Shown piece by piece: positions 36,924 to 44,429 of a stretch of 64,000 bases of DNA. The position numbers and the translations under genes are program-made. Within the stretch, counting starts at the first letter, position 1. Each line of letters opens with the position of its first letter. The DNA is taken from the NCBI RefSeq assembly GCF_003710905.1, contig NZ_RHHV01000012.1, forward strand, positions 682,001 to 746,000. The letters are read 5' to 3'. The DNA comes from Brevibacillus parabrevis (GTDB lineage Bacteria > Bacillota > Bacilli > Brevibacillales > Brevibacillaceae). The notes beneath the pieces are model-generated. The model did no database searches. It saw only the letters and a list, made by a program, of their open reading frames with translations, and was not told the DNA's origin.

Positions 36924-38156
36924 ATGAAACTTAGCATAAAACCCGTCATTTTGGCCGTATTGGCGATCAGCCTCGTGGCAGGTTGTTCCAGCCCGCAAGC
37001 GGAACCAGCACAGCAAGAAACGGCGGAAGCGGCGGCAACACCTGTGCAGATTGAAACGGTGACGACAGGTTCTGTGACAACCGAGTCAGGTCTGACGGCC
37101 AAACTGGCACCGAGCGAAGAGGTGCAAATCTCCCCGAAAATGGGCGGGAAAATTACTTCTTTGCCTGTCAAACTCGGTCAGTATGTGACCAAAGGCCAAG
37201 TGTTGTTCAAACTGGATGAAAAAGAACTGCTCAACAGCGTCAAGCAGGCGGAAGCTGCCTACCAGCTGGCGCAGGCAAGCTTGAATCAGGCTGGAAGCAG
37301 CTCGGATCAAGGCTTGGTGCAGGCGAAAAACGGACTGAAGCAGGCGGAAGTTGCTTTGGCCGATGCCAAGGTGAACCAGCAGCGGATGAATCAGCTTTTC
37401 ACGCAAGGTGCGATCTCAGCGCAGCAAATGGAACAAGCGAACATTCAGCTGACCAACGCGCAGATGGCCTATGACAACGCCCAGCAAAGTGTGCAGGTTG
37501 CCCAGCAAAAGTCCGGTGTGCAAGTATCCGCAGCATCTGCCAAACAGTCTGCTGTCAGCTTGCAAAACGCTCGCGAGCAACTGGCTAATGCGACTGTGAC
37601 TTCTCCCATCAACGGATTTGTCTCCAGCGTAAGCGGAGCGGTCGGACAAATGACAGGTCAACAGCCAGTCGTCGTCGTGGTCAATACGAATCCGCTGTTG
37701 GTGAAAGCCAACCTGTCCGAAGCAGACATCACCAAAGTCAAAGTCGGGACAGTCGTAAAAGTAAACGTACAATCGACAGGCAAGACGCTTGATGCCAAAG
37801 TAACGGCGGTCAGCCCTGTGATGGATTCCGCGCTCAAGGCGTATCCAGTGGAAATCAGCATCCCGAATCCTGCCAACGAGCTGAAATCGGACATGGTCGT
37901 CAATGTGACGTTCCCGTCCGAGGGAGCGAGCGAAGCGAAAGCGCTCGTCATTTCCCGCAAAGCAGTGTTTGATCGCGACGGCAAACAGTTCGTGTTCAAA
38001 CTGGAGGGCGACATTGCGAAGCAGGTGGAGGTTGTCACCGGCAAATCTTCCAGCGACAAGATCGAAGTAACAAGTGGTCTGGCTGAAGGCGACAAGCTTG
38101 TCGTAACGGGAATCACTTTGCTTCAGGACGGCGGCAAGGTAAGCGTTCAGGAGTAA
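36924..38156 (+). CDS. RND efflux adaptor lipoprotein (membrane fusion protein)
   Basis: 410 residues with a lipoprotein signal (lipobox LVAGCSS), a split lipoyl/barrel-sandwich domain (SPKMGGKITSLPVKLGQYVTKGQVL; ATVTSPINGFVSSV), a central alpha-hairpin rich in Gln/Ala (about residues 105-225), and a C-terminal beta-barrel. It links the pump to the cell wall space. It shares an operon with marR and the pump. Confidence 0.9.
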   Translation: MKLSIKPVILAVLAISLVAGCSSPQAEPAQQETAEAAATPVQIETVTTGSVTTESGLTAKLAPSEEVQISPKMGGKITSLPVKLGQYVTKGQVLFKLDEKELLNSVKQAEAAYQLAQASLNQAGSSSDQGLVQAKNGLKQAEVALADAKVNQQRMNQLFTQGAISAQQMEQANIQLTNAQMAYDNAQQSVQVAQQKSGVQVSAASAKQSAVSLQNAREQLANATVTSPINGFVSSVSGAVGQMTGQQPVVVVVNTNPLLVKANLSEADITKVKVGTVVKVNVQSTGKTLDAKVTAVSPVMDSALKAYPVEISIPNPANELKSDMVVNVTFPSEGASEAKALVISRKAVFDRDGKQFVFKLEGDIAKQVEVVTGKSSSDKIEVTSGLAEGDKLVVTGITLLQDGGKVSVQE

Positions 38157-38228
38157 AGGCGGCTGTACAGCCAGCGCTTGTGCTTGTAATTCGAGTAAGG
38201 GAAGCGCGAGTGATTAACAAAAGAACGA

Positions 38229-38261
38229 AAAGAGGCGGATGGAAATCCGTCTCTTTTTTTT
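38229..38261 (+). terminator. Intrinsic terminator of the efflux operon
   Basis: AGAGGCGGAT pairs with ATCCGTCTCT over GGAA, with one mismatch, followed by eight T. Confidence 0.85.
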
Positions 38262-38433
38262 GCATGGAACGACGAGGAGGAGCCGTCTGGGAAAGAAATT
38301 AAATTACATAACATATATTACGTAACCTTAAATGTCACGGATTTAAGGCAAAGTGTCGGTTCCACTTTTGAAGGGGGGAAAGATTCGCTACAATAAGGAA
38401 TATAGTGGATGAAACAACCTTTCGGAGGTACAT

Positions 38434-39144
38434 ATGACTGGGAATCTTACGGTGTTTTTGGCGTTTGCAGCGGGTTTTCTCTCGTTTATTTCGCCGTGCT
38501 GTCTGCCGCTTTATCCGTCCTTTTTGTCCTACATAACAGGGGTTACCGTGGATGAAGTGAAGAAGGGAAGAGCGGTTTTTCAAAAGCAGGCGTTATTACA
38601 TACGCTTTTTTTCATTATTGGCTTTTCGATCATTTTTATTGCCTTGGGGCTTTCTACCTCTTGGATCGGCAGCCTGTTCGTCAATCAAAAGGATCTCATC
38701 CGGCAGCTTGGCGGCATTTTGCTGGTCGTTATCGGGCTGATCATGCTGCAAGTGTTTAAAATGGACTGGATGATGCGCTCTTTCAAGGTCGATTTAAAAT
38801 CAAGACCTTTGGGGTATACTGGGTCCATACTGGTGGGAATGACCTATGCTGCTGGATGGACGCCTTGTGTGGGACCAATCCTCTCCGGCATTATCGTGCT
38901 TGGGGTAACCGATCCGTCCCGGGCGTTGACGTACACATTGGCCTATACACTCGGCTTTGCCATTCCGTTTTTCGTCATGACATTCTTCATCAGTAAAGTG
39001 AAAGCGATCGTCAAATATTCGGATCAATTCATGAAAGTCGGCGGGGGCGTCATGATTTTGTTCGGCGTGCTCTTGTACACCGACAAATTGACGGACATTA
39101 CTCGCGTGCTCATTCAATTGTTCGGAGGCTTTACCGGATTTTAG
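38434..39144 (+). CDS. ccdA: CcdA-type thiol:disulfide electron transporter
   Basis: 236 residues, six membrane helices. CcdA hallmarks: FISPCCLPLYPSFLSYITG in TM1, with the redox cysteine, and AAGWTPCVGPILSGI in TM4, with its partner. It moves reducing power to extracytoplasmic thioredoxins for cytochrome c or spore maturation. The next gene, 25 nt on, is a TlpA/ResA-type thioredoxin, the natural partner. Confidence 0.93.
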   Translation: MTGNLTVFLAFAAGFLSFISPCCLPLYPSFLSYITGVTVDEVKKGRAVFQKQALLHTLFFIIGFSIIFIALGLSTSWIGSLFVNQKDLIRQLGGILLVVIGLIMLQVFKMDWMMRSFKVDLKSRPLGYTGSILVGMTYAAGWTPCVGPILSGIIVLGVTDPSRALTYTLAYTLGFAIPFFVMTFFISKVKAIVKYSDQFMKVGGGVMILFGVLLYTDKLTDITRVLIQLFGGFTGF

Positions 39145-39168
39145 ATCAGGTCATGCAGAGGTGACGAA

Positions 39169-39702
39169 ATGAAAAAGCTGTTGCTGGTTGTGCTGATTGT
39201 TGCGGGAGTTGGAGCAGCTGTGTGGGAAAAGCCCCAGGAGTCAGCGCCAGTCGTAGCCAACGTACAAAAACCGGAAGTAGGCTTTATGGCGCCGTCCTTT
39301 ACTTTGACCGGGCTGGACAACCAGACGTACAAAGTTGAGGGCAAGCGAAGCAAGCCAGTCGTTCTCAACTTTTGGGCATCGTGGTGCGGGCCGTGCCGGA
39401 TGGAAGCGCCTGACCTGCAAAAAATGTACGAGAAGTACGGCGGGCAGATCGACATGTACGGGGTGAATGTCACGAGCAATGACAGCCCTGAGGCAGCGCA
39501 AGCGTTTGTGCAGTCCTACAAGCTGACTTTTCCCATCCCGATGGATGTCAGTGGCTCCGTGTCGAACCGCTATCTCGTCCAGGCATTTCCCACGACCTAC
39601 CTGATTGACACAGAAGGAATCGTCCGCAAAAAGATTATCGGGATGATCGACGCAGGCACATTGGAGCTGGAACTTCGCCAGCTTTTGAACGGCAAAAAAT
39701 AA
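39169..39702 (+). CDS. ResA/TlpA-type extracytoplasmic thiol-disulfide oxidoreductase
   Basis: 177 residues: one N-terminal membrane anchor (residues 4-20) and a thioredoxin fold with NFWASWCGPCRMEAP, where C-G-P-C is the redox site, plus the cis-Pro loop FPTTYLID. It should be recharged by the CcdA encoded upstream. The resA/tlpA split cannot be made from sequence alone. Confidence 0.92.
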   Translation: MKKLLLVVLIVAGVGAAVWEKPQESAPVVANVQKPEVGFMAPSFTLTGLDNQTYKVEGKRSKPVVLNFWASWCGPCRMEAPDLQKMYEKYGGQIDMYGVNVTSNDSPEAAQAFVQSYKLTFPIPMDVSGSVSNRYLVQAFPTTYLIDTEGIVRKKIIGMIDAGTLELELRQLLNGKK

Positions 39703-39715
39703 AGAGTGGAAACCG

Positions 39716-39752
39716 AACCGCGGGCGACAATTTGCCTGCGGTTTTCTTTTGC
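39716..39752 (+). terminator. Intrinsic terminator of the ccdA operon
   Basis: AACCGCGGGC pairs with GCCTGCGGTT (one G-U) over 8 nt and ends TTTTCTTTT. Confidence 0.85.
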
Positions 39753-39873
39753 TGGGCGCGCTTGGGAGTGCCTGCCTATTTTGCACAGGGTCATTCCGTT
39801 TTGTATGTTTGCCTAAAGAGCGGGGTTGTTCTCCTTCATAGACTAGAGCACCAGGGCAAAGGGAGGGGAGCGA

Positions 39874-40077
39874 ATGGCCAAGGGCAGAGGCAAGAAAGTA
39901 AAGAAGAAAAACAGTCGGCAGCATCCCAATCAGTTGCATCTTAAAATCGTGACGTCCAGTACATGCCTGGCGTGCAAACAGCAATGCGAGCGTGGCTTGG
40001 CGTATTTGGAGCGCATGTCCCAGCCTGGTGCGATCGGAAACGGGGTTCCCTGTATTCTTACCAAACCAAAGGCGTAG
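39874..40077 (+). CDS. Small basic protein with a Cys pair, 67 aa
   Basis: GGGAGGGGAG precedes the ATG. The N-terminus is very basic (KGRGKKVKKKNSRQ), followed by STCLACKQQCERG and a lone later Cys. The cysteines could bind metal or form disulfides. Family not recognised. Confidence 0.6.
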   Translation: MAKGRGKKVKKKNSRQHPNQLHLKIVTSSTCLACKQQCERGLAYLERMSQPGAIGNGVPCILTKPKA

Positions 40078-40104
40078 AGCGAGGCAGAGGCGCCCGACGG
40101 TCAG

Positions 40105-40152
40105 GAGATAATCCCAGCAGATGGAGCGGCGGGGTTATCTCTTTGTGCTTTT
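40105..40152 (+). terminator. Intrinsic terminator after the 67-aa gene
   Basis: GAGATAATCCC pairs with GGGTTATCTC (one bulge) over about 17 nt and TTTGTGCTTTT follows. Confidence 0.6.
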
Positions 40153-40236
40153 CGGGCGCAAGCCTCTCTCTGGCGGCACAGGACGCCATGTATTATACTG
40201 GAGAAAGCGTATTTGGCACAGAAAGGAGCTGTTTTC

Positions 40237-40407
40237 ATGCGTCCCTTGCAAATCTCACCGGACACCGCCGTTAAGCTTGCAGAAGCCCTGAACGTTCCCC
40301 TGGAGCGGCTGATGCATATGCCGCAACACATTCTTTTGCAAAAAATGATGGAACTGGCCAAGCAGGAACAGGAGACAAACAAGCAAGAACCTGACCCATC
40401 CGAGTAA
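40237..40407 (+). CDS. yycC: YycC-like protein
   Basis: 56 residues. MRPLQISPDTAVKLAEALNV and LMHMPQHILLQKMMEL match B. subtilis YycC closely from memory. Function is unknown. ATG 40237 follows AAAGGAGC, so an upstream in-frame ATG is rejected. Confidence 0.8.
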   Translation: MRPLQISPDTAVKLAEALNVPLERLMHMPQHILLQKMMELAKQEQETNKQEPDPSE

Positions 40408-40481
40408 GGCGAAGAGGACTTTTCGCAACCGCCGTGGAAAAGATACAAGAACAAGTCCATACATATACTGGAGGAGAGCAA

Positions 40482-41048
40482 ATGGCTGCAAATGTCGCAC
40501 ACAAGTTTCGCACAGGGTTGAAACCGCAAGCTTTCATCGAAGGCATGACCAAAAATCAGGATACGTTCCAAAACTGGTCAGAGGCGTTTGCTTGGGCAGA
40601 TGAACAGGACCAGGCCTTTTTTGCCTCGTTGCAGCATCGGGATGATCTGAGATGTTTGATTTTGGCAGCAGAATGGTGCGGAGATGTGGTCAGAAACTTG
40701 CCGGTCGTTCTCCACGCTTTAAAAGAAACAGAGATGCCTGTTGAAATTTTGGTCATGGAAGACCACCTCGACCTGATGGATGAATTTCTCACGATGGGCG
40801 GTCGCGCCATTCCAGTCGTCATTTTCGCAGATACTGGCGGACACGTGCTGGCAAAATGGGGCCCGAGACCTAGCCACGTACAGGCAATCATGACAGCGTT
40901 CAAACAGCAAAACCCAGATCGCAACGCCCCTGACTACGAAGAAAACATCAAGGTCGCTCGCGCAGAAATGCTCAAACAGTACGGAGAAGGCACGGGCTAC
41001 CAGCAAGTCATTGTCAAAGAACTGAGAGAGCTGCTCTCCTCGATTTAA
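40482..41048 (+). CDS. Thioredoxin-like family protein (TlpA/Thioredoxin_9 type)
   Basis: 188 residues, cytosolic. AAEWCGDVVRNLPVV replaces the CxxC by a single Cys (CGDV), as in the Thioredoxin_9 family, and GGRAIPVVIFAD holds the cis-Pro. A single-Cys site suggests thiol binding rather than disulfide exchange. GGAGGAG precedes ATG 40482. Pathway unknown. Confidence 0.82.
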   Translation: MAANVAHKFRTGLKPQAFIEGMTKNQDTFQNWSEAFAWADEQDQAFFASLQHRDDLRCLILAAEWCGDVVRNLPVVLHALKETEMPVEILVMEDHLDLMDEFLTMGGRAIPVVIFADTGGHVLAKWGPRPSHVQAIMTAFKQQNPDRNAPDYEENIKVARAEMLKQYGEGTGYQQVIVKELRELLSSI

Positions 41049-41068
41049 CAAACGCGAACAACATACAG

Positions 41069-41094
41069 GGCGGAGTCGCGGCTCCGCCTATTTT
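41069..41094 (+). terminator. Terminator-like hairpin after the thioredoxin-like gene
   Basis: GGCGGAG pairs with CTCCGCC over 6 nt, followed by TATTTTC. Confidence 0.6.
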
Positions 41095-41116
41095 CATGCA
41101 GAGAGGCTGAGATTGG

Positions 41117-41428
41117 ATGCATTATTACGGAAACGAAACGATCATGTCCCTGGAGCAAGTTTTGCGTCTGGAGCCTTCCGAAGTGCGGATTTTAGAGTGG
41201 GTGCGCACCTATGAGTTTTTGGAAAATCGCTTTGGGGTAGATGAGTCCGTGCCTTATTTTTTGGAGATCAAATGCGAGGCAGACCACGTCATGATTCGCA
41301 AAAACCGCATCATGGACTTTCCGGACTACTCCTGTGAGGAGCAACTTTCGTTTGGGGAGGTGGAGCAGGCGCTTGCTGTTTTTCAACAATGGGCACAAGA
41401 TATTTTAAAGCATGTCGTAAGCCCGTAA
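41117..41428 (+). CDS. Hypothetical protein, 103 aa
   Basis: A small acidic cytosolic protein (MSLEQVLRLEPSEVRILEWV; PYFLEIKCEADHVMIRKNRI). No family recognised. The ribosome site is weak: AGAGGCTGAGATTGG lies ahead of the ATG. The tRNA-Tyr promoter starts 18 nt after its stop. Confidence 0.65.
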   Translation: MHYYGNETIMSLEQVLRLEPSEVRILEWVRTYEFLENRFGVDESVPYFLEIKCEADHVMIRKNRIMDFPDYSCEEQLSFGEVEQALAVFQQWAQDILKHVVSP

Positions 41429-41446
41429 GAAAATGAGAAAAACCTA

Positions 41447-41475
41447 TTGACGAAACTTGTGGTCCATGATAGAGT
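41447..41475 (+). promoter_or_regulatory. Promoter of the tRNA-Tyr/tRNA-Leu unit
   Basis: TTGACG (41447-41452), 17 nt, TAGAGT (41470-41475). The first mature tRNA base is about 58 nt downstream. Confidence 0.6.
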
Positions 41476-41533
41476 AAATAACGTCGTCTCGGACAAGCGC
41501 AAGCGGTAAGGAAGAGGCGCACGTTATTCAGCT

Positions 41534-41618
41534 GGGGAGATAGTGAAGTGGCTAAACACGGCAGACTGTAAATCTGCTCCCTCCGGGTTCGGCGGTTCGA
41601 ATCCGTCTCTCCCCACCA
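41534..41618 (+). tRNA. tRNA-Tyr (anticodon GTA)
   Basis: A 7-bp acceptor stem GGGGAGA/TCTCCCC, anticodon loop CTGTAAA between GCAGA and TCTGC, a long variable arm, GGTTCGAATCC T-arm and encoded ACCA end. All are typical of tyrosine tRNA. Confidence 0.97.
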
Positions 41619-41667
41619 TTGATTTTCTAGCAGAAATGTGCTAGTATGTAACTACAGTTTTCTACAT

Positions 41668-41749
41668 GCCGGTGTGGCGGAATGGCAGACGCGCGCGACT
41701 CAAAATCGTGAGGGAAACCGTGGGGGTTCAAGTCCCTTCACCGGCACCA
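41668..41749 (+). tRNA. tRNA-Leu (anticodon CAA)
   Basis: Acceptor GCCGGTG/CACCGGC (with one wobble), anticodon loop CTCAAAA, long variable arm, GGTTCAAGTCC T-arm, and encoded ACCA. It reads UUG. Confidence 0.96.
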
Positions 41750-41762
41750 TATCTGAAAGACG

Positions 41763-41794
41763 ACTCTTGGAATGTTTATTCCGAGAGTTTTTTT
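41763..41794 (+). terminator. Intrinsic terminator after tRNA-Leu
   Basis: ACTCTTGGAAT pairs with ATTCCGAGAGT (one G-U) over GTTT, then seven T. Confidence 0.88.
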
Positions 41795-42001
41795 GTTTGC
41801 TTGTGGCGGCGGTCAGAAATTTAAGTGCATAATGCATGGCGCAATAAACGCTCAAGAAATTGCTCCAAAACGTCACTCGTGAAACCACAAGAAACTATAG
41901 GAATCCCACATGAACTTCGAAAATTTCGCCAGATTATGGGGATATTTGGTACAATAGTAATCGTTTACTTTTGAGTTGCTGGCAAGGGAAGAGAGGGCTG
42001 T

Positions 42002-42304
42002 ATGAATAAGTGGGAGTACATTGTGGGAGCTGTTCTTGGTGTTATCTTTTTAGTCATATCGTATCTGATCGCGAGGTTTGTGTTCGGCTATCTTTCCTGG
42101 GCGGCGACGGGATTAGCTTTGGTGCTGCCACTCTATGCGTTTTATGCCTATATGACAAGGGTGGATGATCGCTCGACGGAAATATTGCGGTTTGTGAAAA
42201 TTTCGTTTTCTGGTTCGCTCGTTTTTCTCGTTTCTTCATGGGCGTGCATCCAATATTTCGCCCCTTTTTTGGTCGCAGACATTGGCGATGTTGTCCTTCC
42301 TTAA
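42002..42304 (+). CDS. Small membrane protein, 100 aa
   Basis: Three membrane helices at about residues 7-29, 31-50 and 68-90. GGGAAGAGAGG lies near the ATG. Family not recognised. Confidence 0.65.
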   Translation: MNKWEYIVGAVLGVIFLVISYLIARFVFGYLSWAATGLALVLPLYAFYAYMTRVDDRSTEILRFVKISFSGSLVFLVSSWACIQYFAPFLVADIGDVVLP

Positions 42305-42518
42305 TTTACACTCTGCGGATGGCGGGAGCCTTTCTGGTGGTGTTTTTAATCGCAGGCGCATTGATTTCCAACCGCCCGCATTCGTGAGCGGGGCAGGGGT
42401 GGACAAAAGGATGGGGAGGCGGTATACTTATTATTGTTAAATATTTGAAGTGAGTAACTTTTCTCATTGTTGCGCTTGTTGCTGCAGGATGTGTGGCTTG
42501 ATGGAGAAAAGTGAACTT

Positions 42519-42592
42519 GCGGGTGTAGTTCAATGGTAGAACTCTAGCTTCCCAAGCTAGTAGCGTGGGTTCGATTCCCATCACCCGCTCCA
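42519..42592 (+). tRNA. tRNA-Gly (anticodon CCC)
   Basis: Acceptor GCGGGTG/CACCCGC, anticodon stem CTAGC/GCTAG with loop TTCCCAA, T-arm GGTTCGATTCC, and encoded TCCA end. It reads GGG. Confidence 0.96.
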
Positions 42593-42607
42593 TAGAGGTA
42601 GTGCGTG

Positions 42608-42635
42608 AAAACTTTGAGAGATCAAGTTTTTTTCT
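42608..42635 (+). terminator. Intrinsic terminator after tRNA-Gly
   Basis: AAACTT pairs with AAGTTT across a 9-nt loop, and the T run continues as TTTTTCTTTTTG. A 23-bp repeat found again at 46300 begins in this T tract. Confidence 0.7.
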
Positions 42636-42651
42636 TTTTGTGTTTGTGTGG
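42629..42651 (+). repeat. 23-bp direct repeat, copy 1
   Basis: Identical for 23 bp to 46300-46322 (starts TTTTTCTTTTTG, ends TTTGTGTGG). Both copies sit directly after a terminator hairpin with similar TTGA...TCAAG arms. Confidence 0.8.
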
Positions 42652-43522
42652 GCATTGGGATGAGGGGAAAAGGCAACATGTCTTGGGGATGGTCTGGGGG
42701 CAGATTTACTGAATGTTTTTCTTGGATCCAGTTTGTCCAAATTCAAGGCAGCTTTCAGGTTAAGAGTTTTTATAGGTGCGCATATATGTCTGTAATTTTT
42801 TTATAATTAAGTCGTTCCCGGAGCACTTTGAAATCAAAACCTGCTTTCATTAACAGAGATTTACAGAGTGGTAGCTGTGTGTTGCAAATCGTATAGGCGA
42901 AGGTGTTTAAAATCTGTTTCTTTTAAGAAAGTTCCTCCATGCAGCTATTGGGGTGGTATAGTAAAGGGCATTTCATTCTCCCGGAAGAAAATATTAGGGG
43001 ATCTTTAGCGGAGAGAGTGTCCATCAACAGCGCAGGCCGCTGCAATGATGGAGTTTATCCGATACACATTGGGACACCGCATGACTTTTTGTAAACAGTA
43101 ACAAGCGACTTTCATCTGCTCACTTGTCTGCTGATCATGACGGGTCTGTCCGGATGAACAGTAGCGAGGGAGACAGTGGTTAGAATGCTTACGACAGCAG
43201 GAATCAGGTTGACAAGCAAGGCGCTGGGGAAGATTTCGCCTGCTGGTCTAGCTGGATTAAGAAAATAGTAGAGAATCGCACAGAGGGCCTTTTCCAAAAG
43301 CGAGAAGGCTTTTTTCATGGGGGCTGCTGTTACGGCTCCCTATTCATCAAAAACTTGGCATTTCAGAAAATAAACACTAGCAAAAAGCACCTGAATGGTG
43401 CTAAGATTTTTATGCCCGTTGTTAAGCTCTAACTTATCATCCGTTGACTGATCGCCGTGTGCGACGAAAGCCGCCTGCACGGTGAAGGCTCGTTATAAAA
43501 CCGACAGATAGAGAAGGCATAA
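42652..43522. other. Gene-poor region after tRNA-Gly
   Basis: No convincing gene. A 51-codon open frame (42939-43094) starts with ATG but lacks a ribosome site. A terminator-like hairpin is present at 43288-43315 (GCCTTTTC with GAGAAGGC, then six T), possibly left by a lost gene. A minus-strand 68-codon frame at 43112-43318 overlaps that hairpin and has no ribosome site. Base composition is visibly more AT-rich than the flanks. Confidence 0.6.
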
Positions 43523-43927
43523 GACGAGAATAGCGGACCAGCAGTAATTAGTGCAGCTAATTCAACAGCTGTCATTGACTCTTCGTTTGGAGAGGATTCT
43601 GTTCCACGGACGATTACAGTTACAGCAAACGATCAAAACGGCAATCCGATTCAGGGCTATCAGTTTACATTTGATATCACTTTGACTCAAAGCGATATCA
43701 ATACTCCAGAAGCGTACGGGATGTTCATTGGCGGTTCTCCATCTGGCATGCCATTCACCGCAACCACGACAAACGTGATGTTGCCAGTCACTGACGCTAA
43801 CGGTGAAATCACTTTCCAACTCGGGTTATTGACACAACCGCTTGAAGTTGGGGACAGTATTTCAGTTCAGATCAAAACAAATGATAATTCCACTGACATC
43901 GGAAGTGCTTTTCTGTACAGCAAATAA
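43523..43927 (+). pseudogene. C-terminal remnant of a surface protein with an Ig-like domain
   Basis: Open for 134 codons after a TAA at 43520, with no plausible start or ribosome site, and ending in a proper stop and terminator. The translation resembles a bacterial Ig-like (Big_1-like) domain: PRTITVTANDQNGNPIQGYQ, TATTTNVMLPVTDANGEITF and VGDSISVQIKTND. It appears to be the end of a larger secreted protein whose 5' part is gone. A short frame starting TTG at 43682 would be its only alternative start. Confidence 0.6.
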
Positions 43928-43958
43928 TCCAGGTGAGTCCTTAACAGAACAGTAGTAG

Positions 43959-43985
43959 GGAGCTGCAATTGCGGCTCCTTTTTCT
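43959..43985 (+). terminator. Intrinsic terminator after the Ig-like remnant
   Basis: GGAGC pairs with GCTCC, enclosing a nested GC-AATT-GC, then TTTTTC. Confidence 0.7.
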
Positions 43986-44429
43986 TTTGCCAACAAGACT
44001 GACAGCGCGTCCCGATCTGACCTGGGCTTTTGTTGCCACAAAGGGGGAGAAGGCGGGGAGAAACAAGGATGAAGAGAAAGACCTACCAAAATAGATTACC
44101 GGTATCCTGGCGGCTATCAGCAAGATCGAAACGGAAATCAAGCAGCTGATATCAAAAAAAGGAATGTTGCCAGGTTTGCACTGTTACATGAGGCGTGTTC
44201 TGGCGCCTATTTTACTTGGCCAGCAGACTGAGTCTCGTGCCACGGTGAAGATCTAGAAGGAGGATGCGACGAGGGGCCTTCCGTTTGGGTTTGGAAAAGA
44301 ATCTGGAAGCAGCGAGCGGAGGGAGCTTGCAAATTAGGCGACAGCAAGATAACACCAACAACAAAACAAACTAATTTTAATCGTAACAATGGGAAAACTA
44401 CCAAGAAAACGCTGGATAGGGGAACACGC
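43986..44429 (+). other. Intergenic region upstream of kimA
   Basis: No intact gene. An open stretch around 44103-44250 reads ITGILAAISKIETEIKQLIS, suggestive of another coding remnant, without a start. In B. subtilis kimA is preceded by a c-di-AMP (ydaO) riboswitch. I looked for its conserved segments here and could not identify them with confidence. Confidence 0.5.

Noticed and set aside
35562..37016. 484-codon minus-strand frame
   Set aside because: Antisense to the RND pump; composition is His/Gln/Arg-rich, as expected from a shadow frame.
41638..41888. Frames on both strands over tRNA-Leu (AGVAEWQTR and VKGLEPPRFPSRF)
   Set aside because: Translations of a tRNA gene; not proteins.
42306..42746. 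Minus-strand 146-codon frame containing MGIEPTLLAWEARVLPLNYT
   Set aside because: It is the antisense translation of tRNA-Gly, a well-known false protein.
42939..43094. 51-codon plus-strand frame starting MQLLGWYSKG
   Set aside because: No ribosome site or family resemblance; probably chance in a gene-poor region.
43112..43318. 68-codon minus-strand frame starting MKKAFSLLEK
   Set aside because: Its first codons lie in a plus-strand terminator-like hairpin and there is no ribosome site.
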